DNA from: Oceanobacillus damuensis | GTDB taxonomy: Bacteria; Bacillota; Bacilli; Bacillales; Amphibacillaceae | NCBI RefSeq assembly: GCF_001618145.1 | Contig: NZ_LQNF01000003.1 | Span: forward strand, 186,001-250,000 | Direction of reading: 5' to 3' | DNA: 64,000 nucleotides | Shown: positions 33,312-42,140 of the stretch, one piece after another | How positions within the stretch are numbered: the first letter of the stretch is position 1 | How the letters are laid out: each line of letters opens with the position of its first letter | Notes under the pieces: generated by a model | What the model was told of the DNA's origin: nothing | Seen by the model: the letters and a program-made list of their open reading frames with translations, nothing else | Database searches by the model: none | Made by a program: the position numbers and the translations under genes

Positions 33312-34745
33312 ATGTTGAAAGTGGATGAACGGCAGAAAACAGATGCCCTCATAGAAGAAATTACTGACTATGTATTAAATAAAGAAATAACAAGTGAGGA
33401 AGCTTTCAAAACTGCGCAGTATGTATTAATCGATACCCTTGGGTGTGGAATTCTGGCGCTCAGTTACCCTGAATGTACAAAATTACTAGGACCAGTTGTA
33501 CCTGGTACGGTTGTTCCTAATGGAAGCCGTGTTCCAGGAACTTCTTATGTGCTTGATCCAGTACAGGGGGCATTCAATATTGGGGCGATGATTCGTTGGC
33601 TTGATTATAACGATACATGGCTTGCTGCAGAGTGGGGGCATCCATCCGATAACTTAGGAGGAATATTGGCAGTAGCTGATTATGTCAGCCAGCAACGTAT
33701 TTCCAAAGGTCAAGAGCCACTTAAAATTTATGATGTGCTGGAAATGATGATTAAAGCACATGAGATTCAAGGGGTTTTAGCATTAGAGAACAGTTTAAAC
33801 CGTGTAGGGTTAGACCATGTGCTATATGTAAAAATTGCAACAACAGCAGTCGTAACAAAGATGTTGGGTGGTGAAAAAGAGGAAATTAACAATGCATTAT
33901 CGAATGCCTGGATAGACAATTCCAGCTTACGAACGTACCGACACGCACCTAATACAGGGTCCCGCAAATCTTGGGCTGCTGGGGATGCTACAAGTAGAGC
34001 GGTTCGTTTAGCGATGATGGCTGTAAAAGGAGAAATGGGTTATCCTACCGCACTGACTGCACAGGGCTGGGGATTCCAGGACGTGTTATTTAACAAACAA
34101 AGCTTAAAGCTTAGCCAACCGTTAGATAGTTATGTGATGGAGAATGTATTATTTAAAGTTTCCTACCCAGCAGAATTCCATGCGCAAACTGCTGCAGAGG
34201 CAGCAGTACAATTGCATCCAGATGTGGTAGATCGGATAGATGAAATTGAAAAAATAACCATTACCACCCATGAATCAGCTATCAGAATCATTGATAAGAA
34301 AGGACCTTTAAACAATCCAGCTGATCGTGACCATTGTCTTCAATATATTACAGCAGTGGGACTTTTAAAAGGCGATATTACAGCTGAAGACTATGAAGAT
34401 ACAGTGGCTGCAGATCCTAGAATTGATTTATTGAGAGATAAAATGGTTGTTGTGGAAAACAAACAGTATACGAAAGATTATCTAGATCCGAGCAAGCGCT
34501 CAATCGCAAATGCAGTTCAGGTTCAATTTAAGGATGGATTTGCAACGGAAAATGTTGAATGCGAATATCCATTGGGGCATCGGTTCCGCAGAGAGGAAGC
34601 AGGACCGAAAATTTTAGAAAAATTTACGGCCAACCTCGCTACACACTATACAGAAAAGCAGCGAAAGAAAACCGAAGAAATAAGCAATGATTATCAAAAG
34701 CTCATCAAAATGAATGTAAATGAATTTGTTGAGTTATTTATTTAA
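33312..34745 (+). CDS. prpD: 2-methylcitrate dehydratase, MmgE/PrpD family
   Basis: A 477-residue MmgE/PrpD protein with [42 protein letters not shown] (about 95-127) and the internal [15 protein letters not shown]. It removes water from 2-methylcitrate to give 2-methylaconitate or methylisocitrate. Gap to prpC is 63 bases and to prpB 15 bases. Length and order fit the B. subtilis mmgE product. ATG after AAAGGGAG. Confidence 0.94.
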   Translation: MLKVDERQKTDALIEEITDYVLNKEITSEEAFKTAQYVLIDTLGCGILALSYPECTKLLGPVVPGTVVPNGSRVPGTSYVLDPVQGAFNIGAMIRWLDYNDTWLAAEWGHPSDNLGGILAVADYVSQQRISKGQEPLKIYDVLEMMIKAHEIQGVLALENSLNRVGLDHVLYVKIATTAVVTKMLGGEKEEINNALSNAWIDNSSLRTYRHAPNTGSRKSWAAGDATSRAVRLAMMAVKGEMGYPTALTAQGWGFQDVLFNKQSLKLSQPLDSYVMENVLFKVSYPAEFHAQTAAEAAVQLHPDVVDRIDEIEKITITTHESAIRIIDKKGPLNNPADRDHCLQYITAVGLLKGDITAEDYEDTVAADPRIDLLRDKMVVVENKQYTKDYLDPSKRSIANAVQVQFKDGFATENVECEYPLGHRFRREEAGPKILEKFTANLATHYTEKQRKKTEEISNDYQKLIKMNVNEFVELFI

Positions 34746-34760
34746 GGAGGCTCATCTAGT

Positions 34761-35669
34761 ATGGCATGGATTGTAAATCAACAGTCAACGCAAATAGAAT
34801 TAGCAAATCAATTTAAGGAACTTATACAGTTAGAAACTATTTTACAAATCCCCGGTGCACATGATGCGATGGCCGCACTGGTTGCAAAAGATGCTGGATT
34901 CTCAGCCCTTTATTTATCTGGCGCAGCATACACCGCTAGTCGCGGATTACCAGATCTTGGCATTGTAACCTCAACAGAAGTTACCGAACGAGCTCGGGAT
35001 CTCGTTCGGGCTACTAATTTACCGGTACTTGTTGATATTGACACGGGATTCGGCGGGGTACTTAATGCTGCACGAACTGCACTTGAAATGGTGGAAGCCA
35101 ATGTAGCAGCAGTACAGATAGAAGATCAACAATTACCTAAAAAATGCGGACATCTGAATGGGAAACAGCTTGTTACAACAGAAGAGATGGCACAAAAAAT
35201 TAAAGCTATAAAAGAGGTAGCTCCATCCTTAATTGTTGTAGCAAGAACTGATGCTAGGGCAGTTGAAGGGATAGAAGCAGCTTTAGAGAGAGTGCAAGCA
35301 TATATTGATGCTGGTGCCGACGCTATTTTCCCAGAAGCATTACAGAATGAAGAAGAGTTTCGCTGGTTTGCAGATAAGGTAGAAGTACCGCTGCTTGCAA
35401 ACATGACTGAGTTTGGTAAGACACCGTTTATATCGGCAGGGGCATTTCAAGATATGGGATTTAGTATGGTGATTTATCCCGTGACTTCGCTTAGAGTAGC
35501 TGCGAAAGCTTATGAACGTATTTTTAATTTGATTAAAGAGCAGGGATCTCAAGAAGAGGGCGTTTCTGATATGCAGACGCGAAAAGAGCTTTATGAGACG
35601 ATTAGTTATGATGCGTTTGAGGAGTTGGATGAGAGTATTGCGAAGACGGTGTTGGTGGGAGATGAATAG
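34761..35669 (+). CDS. prpB: Methylisocitrate lyase
   Basis: A 302-residue isocitrate lyase-superfamily enzyme that splits 2-methylisocitrate into pyruvate and succinate. The metal-site DIDTGFGG (about 92-99), the catalytic loop KKCGHLNGK (about 129-137) and RTDAR are present. Last gene of prpC-prpD-prpB. ATG after AAGGAGG. The mmgABC beta-oxidation genes that precede these genes in B. subtilis are not here. Confidence 0.95.
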   Translation: MAWIVNQQSTQIELANQFKELIQLETILQIPGAHDAMAALVAKDAGFSALYLSGAAYTASRGLPDLGIVTSTEVTERARDLVRATNLPVLVDIDTGFGGVLNAARTALEMVEANVAAVQIEDQQLPKKCGHLNGKQLVTTEEMAQKIKAIKEVAPSLIVVARTDARAVEGIEAALERVQAYIDAGADAIFPEALQNEEEFRWFADKVEVPLLANMTEFGKTPFISAGAFQDMGFSMVIYPVTSLRVAAKAYERIFNLIKEQGSQEEGVSDMQTRKELYETISYDAFEELDESIAKTVLVGDE

Positions 35670-35835
35670 GAAATAAAAATAATGCAATTTTATCTTTACT
35701 AAATTCTAGTTTTAAAGCAATATACCTTTTCTCAAAAATTAGTATTTAATTCTTTTTTACTTACTTTTGAATAGAGAGGATTAACAAAAATTAAAACTAT
35801 TATGAGTATAATTTCGTAAAACAGTTTAGTTTGAA

Positions 35836-35850
35836 ATGACAGCGTTTTCT
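35836..35850 (+). promoter_or_regulatory. CcpA cre-like box before the 3-hydroxyisobutyrate dehydrogenase gene
   Basis: ATGACAGCGTTTTCT departs from WTGNAANCGNWNNCW at a single position. A TATAAT lies upstream at 35809-35814, so the box sits downstream of the likely start of transcription. Confidence 0.6.
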
Positions 35851-35881
35851 GATTTGCCTTATAATCCAAAGGAGGGATTTT

Positions 35882-36778
35882 ATGGATGTAAAAAAAGTGG
35901 GGTTTATAGGTTTAGGTAACATGGGATTTCCAATGGCATCAAATTTGTTGAAAGCTGGATATACCGTTTATGGGGTGGACGTTAATAAGGAGAATGAAAA
36001 ACGTTTTGTTGAAATCGGTGGCAGAGTTGGTTTTACTCCAGCAACTCTTTCAAGTGAAGTAGATATTATGCTTACTAGCTTGCCTACTCCACAGATTGTA
36101 GAAAGTGTTTATTTGAATCCAGATGGACTTATACCGAATGGCGAGGCACCGTTAACATTAATTGATTTAAGTACAGTATCTCCTGAAGTAAATAAAAAGA
36201 TTGCCCAAACTGCCGAAGAGAATGGTATTCAATATTTGGCTGCTCCAGTAAGTGGAAGTGTGACAGGAGCTGAGGCAGCAACATTAAGTGTGATGGTTGG
36301 TGGAGCTCAGGATACCTTTGAATTCGCGATACCTTATTTAAATACAATTGGGAAAAATATTTTCCATGTTGGGGAAGACCATGGACTAGGGACTATTGTT
36401 AAATTGATCAATAACTTAATGGCTGGTATTCATACCCAAGCAGTAGCTGAAGCTTTATCGCTTGCAGATGCCGCGGGATTAAGTCATGAAAAAGTTTACG
36501 AAATTGTAAATGTAAGCTCTGGCCAGAGTGGAGTATTTACACGAAACTATAAAAGCTTTATTGAAAAAAATGAGTATATTAAGGGATCATTTACAACAGC
36601 TCTTTTACTGAAAGATTTGAAGTTAGCAAATCATGTATCGGAATCTCTGAATAGAGAGTTACCTTTAGGGAAAATGTTAGTTGATTATTTCGAATCAAAT
36701 ATTGAAGGTTATGCTGAGAAGGATATGTCATCAGCATATCTCATGCTCACAAATAAAACAGTAGAAGCTGCTAAATAG
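35882..36778 (+). CDS. mmsB: 3-hydroxyisobutyrate dehydrogenase family protein
   Basis: A 298-residue beta-hydroxyacid dehydrogenase with FIGLGNMGFPMASNL (8-22), LTSLPTP, APVSGSVTGAEAATLSVMVGG (substrate loop) and the catalytic Lys in VKLINNLMAG (about 179). Followed by the methylmalonate-semialdehyde dehydrogenase gene, the standard valine-degradation pair, so 3-hydroxyisobutyrate is the likeliest substrate. ATG after AAAGGAGGG. Confidence 0.88.
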   Translation: MDVKKVGFIGLGNMGFPMASNLLKAGYTVYGVDVNKENEKRFVEIGGRVGFTPATLSSEVDIMLTSLPTPQIVESVYLNPDGLIPNGEAPLTLIDLSTVSPEVNKKIAQTAEENGIQYLAAPVSGSVTGAEAATLSVMVGGAQDTFEFAIPYLNTIGKNIFHVGEDHGLGTIVKLINNLMAGIHTQAVAEALSLADAAGLSHEKVYEIVNVSSGQSGVFTRNYKSFIEKNEYIKGSFTTALLLKDLKLANHVSESLNRELPLGKMLVDYFESNIEGYAEKDMSSAYLMLTNKTVEAAK

Positions 36779-36864
36779 TTATTTACAAAAGGTCTACTTT
36801 TGGGCAATTAATTAACAGATTATACATTAAATATAAGCTATTCCAAAAATAGGGAGTGTAATTA

Positions 36865-38373
36865 ATGGAAACAGTGACGTTAGAAGCCGTATCACATTAT
36901 ATTAATGGTGAAAAGGTTAGAGGGAAGAATGATAAGTTTGGTTATGTATATAGTCCGTCAACAGGTCAAAAAATAGCCACCGTCCCTTATGCATCGGTTG
37001 AAGAAGTGGACGAGACCGTAAAACTTGCGAAAGAAGCGGGAAAAAAATGGGCTAATACTTCAGTTGGAAAAAGAGTAGAGGTTCTTTTTAAATTTCGTCA
37101 GTTATTAGTAGATAATACAGACAAATTAGCCAGATTGATTGGTAAAGAAAATGGGAAAACTGTGTCAGATGCCGCAGGTGAAGTAAGTAGAGGAATTGAA
37201 TCCGTTGATTTGGCTATAGGAGCACCACAAATCCTAAAAGGAGAACATTCTGTTAACGTAGGTGGGGAAATTAATGCATACTCTATGAAGCAACCTTTAG
37301 GTGTTGTCACTTGTATCTCACCTTTTAATTTTCCTGTTATGGTTCCACTTGCTATGAGTACAATGGCAGTTGCTGTTGGAAATGCAATGATCTTAAAACC
37401 ATCTGAAAAGGTTCCATATTCTGCTCTTTTAATATCTGACCTGTGGGAAGAGGCTGGATTACCTAATGGAGTTTGGAATGTTTTAAATGGTGATAAAGAT
37501 ACTGTAAATTCTATTATTACACACAAGGATGTACAGGCAATCAGCTTTGTAGGCTCCACAAAAGTGGCTGAAATCATTTATGAAACAGGAACCAAGCATC
37601 ATAAGAGAGTAAATGCCTTTGGTGGTGGAAAGAATCACATGGTTATCATGCCAGATGCAGATTTAGATAAAGCGGTTGATTCCTTTTTAGGTGCTGCTTA
37701 TGGATCCGCTTCTCAGCGATGTATGGCAATTTCAGTAGCGATGACTGTAGGTCAAAAAACAAAAGAATTATTTACGGAAAAACTAAAAGTAAAAGTGGAA
37801 AACTTAAAACCTGGGTCCTATGATGACGTAAGCGCAGATTTTGGTGCAGTAATTAGTGCAGAAGCGAAGCAAACTATTCTAGAAGCAATTGACGAAGCAA
37901 TTAATGAAGGAGCTAACATTGTTGTTGACGGTAGAAATCCCGATGTTGAAAATAAAGAAGGTTTCTATCTTGGTGCAACGTTGTTAGATAATGTTACTCC
38001 TGATATGAATGTATACAAAGAGGAGGTATTTGGTCCCGCACGTGTAATCGTTTCAGTAGACTCAATTGAAGAGGCGATACAATTAATTAATGATCATCAA
38101 TATGGTAATGGAGTGACTGTATTTACTAACAGTGGACGTGATGCTCGGAAATTTACACAAGAAATTGAAGTGGGAATGGTTGGTGTAAATGTTCCTATCC
38201 CAATCCCAGTAGGATACCACAATTTCGGAGGGTGGAAGGATTCTAGATTTGGTGAGGGTCAAATGTTTGGACCGGACACTGCAAGATTCTTCACAAAAAC
38301 CAAAACAGTATCTGAGAGATGGTTTGACGAAACAGACTCTGACGAAACAAACTTTGCCTTTCCTAGTAGCTAA
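36865..38373 (+). CDS. mmsA: CoA-acylating methylmalonate-semialdehyde dehydrogenase
   Basis: A 502-residue ALDH of the MmsA/IolA type. The catalytic loop is SQRCMAIS (C286) where ordinary ALDHs have GQxC, and there is no general-base Glu (FGGGKNHMV in place of ELGGKSP), both marks of the CoA-acylating subfamily. The product is propionyl-CoA from methylmalonate semialdehyde, or acetyl-CoA from malonate semialdehyde. Its propionyl-CoA would feed the prpCDB genes just upstream. A terminator follows at 38376-38406. Confidence 0.93.
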   Translation: METVTLEAVSHYINGEKVRGKNDKFGYVYSPSTGQKIATVPYASVEEVDETVKLAKEAGKKWANTSVGKRVEVLFKFRQLLVDNTDKLARLIGKENGKTVSDAAGEVSRGIESVDLAIGAPQILKGEHSVNVGGEINAYSMKQPLGVVTCISPFNFPVMVPLAMSTMAVAVGNAMILKPSEKVPYSALLISDLWEEAGLPNGVWNVLNGDKDTVNSIITHKDVQAISFVGSTKVAEIIYETGTKHHKRVNAFGGGKNHMVIMPDADLDKAVDSFLGAAYGSASQRCMAISVAMTVGQKTKELFTEKLKVKVENLKPGSYDDVSADFGAVISAEAKQTILEAIDEAINEGANIVVDGRNPDVENKEGFYLGATLLDNVTPDMNVYKEEVFGPARVIVSVDSIEEAIQLINDHQYGNGVTVFTNSGRDARKFTQEIEVGMVGVNVPIPIPVGYHNFGGWKDSRFGEGQMFGPDTARFFTKTKTVSERWFDETDSDETNFAFPSS

Positions 38374-38375
38374 AA

Positions 38376-38406
38376 TAAGGGGCCATTCAGTTGGCCCTTG
38401 TTTTAT
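38376..38406 (+). terminator. Intrinsic terminator after mmsA
   Basis: AAGGGGCCA pairs with TGGCCCTT around TTCAGT, then GTTTT. Confidence 0.88.
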
Positions 38407-38449
38407 AAATATTGATTGTGAGTATAAAAATTTATTTTATATTTTAATA

Positions 38450-38465
38450 ATGTAAGGGGTTACAT
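38450..38465 (+). promoter_or_regulatory. Palindrome before the GntP-type permease gene
   Basis: ATGTAA-GGGG-TTACAT has perfect 6-base arms; TATAAT lies ten bases downstream at 38475-38480. A possible operator; the binding protein is unknown. Confidence 0.5.
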
Positions 38466-38502
38466 AAAGGTAAATATAATTGTTGATTTAAGGGGGGATT
38501 TA

Positions 38503-39792
38503 ATGTTAGGAATATTATTAGGACTAATTTTGTTAATAGTCCTAGCTTATCGTGGTTGGTCAATTATATGGATAGCTCCGATTTGTGCTGGGGTCGTGGC
38601 AATTTTCGGAGGACTCGACTTACTTGATGCATATACAAACACATATATGCAAGGATTTGTAGATTTCACGAAAAGTTGGTTCCCTGTATTTATGTTAGGT
38701 GCAATATTTGGTAAATTAATGGAATACAGTGGAATGGCTCAATCCGTCGCTCAAGGTATTATTAAACTATTTGGTGAAAAGCAGGCAATAATAGGTGTGA
38801 TTATGGCCTCTGCGACATTGGCATATGGCGGTATTAGTGTATTTGTGGTTGTATTTGCAGTTTACCCACTTGCAGTAAGTATGTTTAGACAAGCCGATAT
38901 TCCCAGAAGACTTATGCCGGGAACAATTGTAGCGGGCATGATGACCTTTTCAATGACAGCGCTTCCTGGAACGCCGCAAATCCAAAATTTAATTCCAACC
39001 GTGTATTTTAATACTACGGCAACCGCAGCGCCAATTATGGGGCTTGCTGCTTCGTTAGTTATGGGTGGAGGAGCTTTTTATTATCTTAAAAGAAGAGAAA
39101 AAAAATTAAAAGCAGCTGGTGAAGGTTTCAAAGAGTTAAAAAAGGATGCCGAATCGAAAGGCAAATTAATTGAAAATCCTCCACATATTATTATATCTCT
39201 ACTACCTCTTGTTTCAGTAATCTTTACACTTAACGTACTTAAATGGGATATAGTTGTTTGTTTAATAGTAGCTGTTTTACTAATCATTTTATTATCTATC
39301 AATAAACTGAAAGGTTTTATTCCAGCTTTAAACCAAGGGGCTTCAGATTCGGTAATGGCAATGATTAATACATCTGCTGCAGTTGGATTTGGAACAGTTG
39401 TACGTGTTGTTCCAGGATTTCAAAAATTAAGTGATTATATTCTAGGAATTGATGCAAATCCTTTAATCTCTATGGCAATTGCATCAAATGTATTGTCAGG
39501 TGCAACCGGTTCTGCATCTGGAGGTTTAGGTATTACAATGGAAGCATTAGGTGAAAAATACAATGAAATAGCTCTATCTTCAGGGATAGCTCCAGAAGCT
39601 TTTCACCGTATTGCATCCATTTCATCTGGTGGCCTAGATGCATTGCCACACAATGGTGCAGTTATTACAATCCTTATTGTAACAGGTTTAACACATAAAG
39701 AATCATACAGAGATATTGCGGTAGTTGCAATTGTGTTCCCGATATTATCGTTAATTCCAGCTATTTTACTTGCTAGTGTAGGGGTTTACTAA
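38503..39792 (+). CDS. GntP-family permease
   Basis: A 429-residue permease with about eleven membrane segments. FKSWFPVFMLGAIFGKLMEYSG-like and LAYGGISVFVVVFAVYPLAVSMFR stretches, SGATGSASGGLGITMEALG and SGGLDALPHNGAVITIL (near residue 375) are typical of the GntP/citMHS-like transporters for sugar acids, hydroxy acids and 3-hydroxybutyrate. The position after mmsB-mmsA makes a branched or 3-hydroxy acid a good guess. Start ATG after AAGGGGGG. A cytoplasmic Lys-rich loop is near residue 195-225. Confidence 0.85.
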   Translation: MLGILLGLILLIVLAYRGWSIIWIAPICAGVVAIFGGLDLLDAYTNTYMQGFVDFTKSWFPVFMLGAIFGKLMEYSGMAQSVAQGIIKLFGEKQAIIGVIMASATLAYGGISVFVVVFAVYPLAVSMFRQADIPRRLMPGTIVAGMMTFSMTALPGTPQIQNLIPTVYFNTTATAAPIMGLAASLVMGGGAFYYLKRREKKLKAAGEGFKELKKDAESKGKLIENPPHIIISLLPLVSVIFTLNVLKWDIVVCLIVAVLLIILLSINKLKGFIPALNQGASDSVMAMINTSAAVGFGTVVRVVPGFQKLSDYILGIDANPLISMAIASNVLSGATGSASGGLGITMEALGEKYNEIALSSGIAPEAFHRIASISSGGLDALPHNGAVITILIVTGLTHKESYRDIAVVAIVFPILSLIPAILLASVGVY

Positions 39793-40153
39793 CTTTTAGG
39801 AACCTGGAAACAGATCGAACTAATGGGGGAAGTTACAATATGTTGAAGTGGCGAAAAACAGCTAGTACTATGCTCATAGGAGATTAATGCGAAGACTTGA
39901 AGCCAAAACCTGGAGCAGGCGACAATAAACCCATGCTAGCTGATAGAATCGGATATCCTTCAAAGAAGGGAGTGTCTAGTTCCAGACTTGTATGTATAAG
40001 TGCAGGATGCTTTTGTTTCCTGATGTTGGTGTTGATAAGAGAAAAAGTATTAACCGGGCTCGCTTTTGATCTACTAAATAACATTAATTAGTAGCTTTGA
40101 CCCTGTCTATTTTCGTCAGTATTGTTCTACAATAATTTTACTTACTAGCTTCT
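39793..40153. other. Non-coding stretch without recognised content
   Basis: No ribosome site or credible gene. Short frames exist on both strands (39884-40091) but none resembles a known protein. The sequence is richer in G and C than its surroundings near 39900-40020 and may be the relic of a lost gene or inserted element. Confidence 0.45.
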
Positions 40154-40542
40154 GACGATCAAGAGAGCAGCTGCAGAAAATATTATTCCAATTACACTGG
40201 AATTGGGAGGTAAATCACCACAAGTTGTTTTTGCAGATGCAGATCTCGATGAAGCAGCAAAAGTTGTTGCAAAAGCAATTACCTTGAATACTGGCCAAGT
40301 ATGTTCTGCGGGATCCCGTTTACTTGTGTCCGTACATGAATCCTTTGTAGCAAAAGTAAGAAACTATATGAAAGCAATGACAAGAAGACCAGGTGAAAGC
40401 AATCCAGATCAAAGACAATTGGAAATAGTAGAATCATATGTTGATTATGCAATGCAAAAGAAAAGTGGTATAGGACGCGAAAAGGGTCTGGAAGTATTGA
40501 AATATTATACTTAAGTTTAAGAATGTAGCGATAAAATATTGA
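40154..40542 (+). pseudogene. Aldehyde dehydrogenase remnant with internal deletion and frame breaks
   Basis: The frame opens without a start codon and reads ENIIPITLELGGKSPQVVFA, then NTGQVCSAGSRLL (catalytic Cys region), and jumps from about residue 310 of a normal ALDH straight to the C-terminal KKSGIGREKGLEVLKYYT. A stop and a one-base shift follow, after which KNVAIKY and a final TGA can still be read. The whole N-terminal half and about 130 central residues are gone. The ending matches that of the intact gene at 27954-29399 (VVKNVAIKYGD). Confidence 0.85.
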
Positions 40543-40553
40543 TAAATATATTA

Positions 40554-40604
40554 AGTAGTGGTACATTACAATCTTTTTAATGATTGCTGTGCCACCTTTT
40601 TGTA
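40554..40604. terminator. Terminator-like hairpin after the ALDH remnant
   Basis: AGTGGTACA pairs imperfectly with TGTGCCACC, with inner ATC/GAT pairing, then TTTTTG. Confidence 0.5.
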
Positions 40605-40671
40605 GTATTTTACCGTTGATTTTTATGTATAGGTGCAGGTAAAGTCTTTCTGCACTTATTATAATTCACGC

Positions 40672-40780
40672 CACTTTTACGTCCAAGTCCGAATAGTTAT
40701 TCCTGAACATTATTCGCCTTTAATGAAACTTCATGCTAATACATCCACATTTTTGGATAACAGAACCAAATTTATCAATG
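40672..40780 (-). pseudogene. Remnant of a LysR-type regulator C-terminus
   Basis: On the minus strand KMWMY-stop-HEVSLKANNVQE can be read, matching KTWMYYHEESLKMNIVHAF near the C-terminus of the LysR protein at 31066-31935. Base-level similarity is visible too (TCATGCTAATACATCCACA here, TCATGATAATACATCCATG there). Stops and shifts show decay. Upstream parts of the gene are not recognisable. Confidence 0.65.
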
Positions 40781-40951
40781 TATTGTATCCTTAAGGGAGT
40801 TTATGGACACAAACATTGAGGTAATCACTTTAAAAAAATTTACAAAGGATTTAATAGATTGATATAAGGAGATTCTTCAAAAATATTAATAAGGTTCTAA
40901 AATGGAAGAACTGTAATATATCTCTAAAGAGACTTACTAAGGAGGAAAGAT

Positions 40952-41962
40952 ATGAATACGAATAGACAAATTCTATTAATTAATAGACCGAAAGGAATGC
41001 CGAGTCAAGAAAACTTTAAACTCATTAGCAGTCAGATTCCTGAAATAAACGATGGTGAAGTGCTTATTCAAACTATTTATTTATCTGTCGATCCTTACAT
41101 GCGAGGTAGAATGCGTGGAATTAAAACATATACGAATCCATATGAATTGAATGAAGTCCTTACTGGTGGTGTTGTTGGGGAGATAATCGAGTCTAAAAAT
41201 GATTGGTTTAGCCCTGGAGATATTATTGAAGGAAGGCTGGACTGGGCTGATTACTCGGTATCAGACGGTAATGGTATTCGGAAAGTTAATCCTACTATTG
41301 CTCCAATTACAACAGCATTGGGAGTAGTTGGTATGCCAGGGTTGACTGCTTACTTCGGATTACTGGATATTGGAAAACCCAAAGAAGGAGAAACGATTGT
41401 CGTATCTGGAGCAGCTGGCGCTGTTGGAACAGTAGTAGGTCAGATTGCGAAACTAAAAGGATGTCGAGTAGTTGGAATAGCTGGTTCACAAGAAAAAAGG
41501 GATTATCTGGAGAAGGAACTGGGTTTTGATGTGACAATTAATTATAAAGAAGAAAATATGCTACAAACTTTAAGGAAGAAGTGTCCGGATGGAATCGATG
41601 TTTATTTTGATAATGTTGGAGGAGAAGTATCGGACGCGGTAATGCATCTAATTAATTTTCAAGCTAGAATTATCGTTTGTGGCCAGATATCTGAATATAA
41701 TAAAGAACAACCACAGTACGGCCCACGAGTTCAAAGGTTTATGCTTAACAGTAGTGCGTTAATGAAGGCATTTATAGTTGGGGACTATGCTGATCGATTT
41801 CAGGAAGGGTATAATCAGTTAGGGAAATGGGTGCAAGAAGGTAAATTAAAATACAGGGAAAATATAGTAGAAGGATTAGAAAACACTCCTCGTGCTTTTA
41901 TGGGATTATTTATGGGGGAAAATATTGGAAAACAGTTAGTTAGGGTCTTGACTGAATCATAA
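40952..41962 (+). CDS. Zinc-independent MDR-family NADPH-dependent oxidoreductase (YfmJ/CurA type)
   Basis: A 336-residue medium-chain dehydrogenase without zinc ligands. YLSVDPYMRGRM (about 47-58), VSGAAGAVGTVVGQIAKLKG (nucleotide loop, about 150-169) and VDVYFDNVGG-like IDVYFDNVGGEVSD identify the leukotriene B4 12-hydroxydehydrogenase / alkenal double-bond reductase group. It probably reduces an alpha,beta-unsaturated carbonyl compound. ATG after AAGGAGG. It stands alone, between the decay zone and the acyl-CoA dehydrogenase. Confidence 0.88.
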   Translation: MNTNRQILLINRPKGMPSQENFKLISSQIPEINDGEVLIQTIYLSVDPYMRGRMRGIKTYTNPYELNEVLTGGVVGEIIESKNDWFSPGDIIEGRLDWADYSVSDGNGIRKVNPTIAPITTALGVVGMPGLTAYFGLLDIGKPKEGETIVVSGAAGAVGTVVGQIAKLKGCRVVGIAGSQEKRDYLEKELGFDVTINYKEENMLQTLRKKCPDGIDVYFDNVGGEVSDAVMHLINFQARIIVCGQISEYNKEQPQYGPRVQRFMLNSSALMKAFIVGDYADRFQEGYNQLGKWVQEGKLKYRENIVEGLENTPRAFMGLFMGENIGKQLVRVLTES

Positions 41963-42037
41963 GATAGTTTAAAGATTGCTAGGATATCATGAAATACCAG
42001 CTATTCATTTCATCGTATTTCATATACAAAAACAAAC

Positions 42038-42076
42038 GTGAAAGCGCTTTACTTTTTGATTCGCCTTTGCTATAAT
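42038..42076 (+). promoter_or_regulatory. Promoter of the acyl-CoA dehydrogenase group with overlapping cre-like box
   Basis: TTTACT (42048-42053), 17 bases, TATAAT (42071-42076). The near-palindrome GTGAAAGCGCTTTAC (42038-42052) overlaps the -35 and resembles a CcpA cre box (core AAAGCGCTTT). Confidence 0.68.
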
Positions 42077-42094
42077 ATAAGCAATATTCAGAAC

Positions 42095-42112
42095 ATACTA
42101 TACAGTAGGTAT
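42095..42112 (+). promoter_or_regulatory. Candidate TetR operator, site 1
   Basis: ATACTATACAGTAGGTAT, with outer arms ATAC/GTAT extended by ACATAC/GTATGT at 42093-42114. It lies 18 bases beyond the -10 and shares 11 of 18 positions with site 2 (44840-44857). Confidence 0.5.
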
Positions 42113-42140
42113 GTAAAAATAATGTTAGGGGAGAAGAAAA

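Noticed and set aside
37098-37577. A 159-codon open frame on the minus strand
   Set aside because: Antisense to the methylmalonate-semialdehyde dehydrogenase gene, with no recognisable domain or ribosome site.
39884-40091. Small frames on both strands left of the ALDH remnant
   Set aside because: No ribosome site and no resemblance to known proteins; treated as non-coding.
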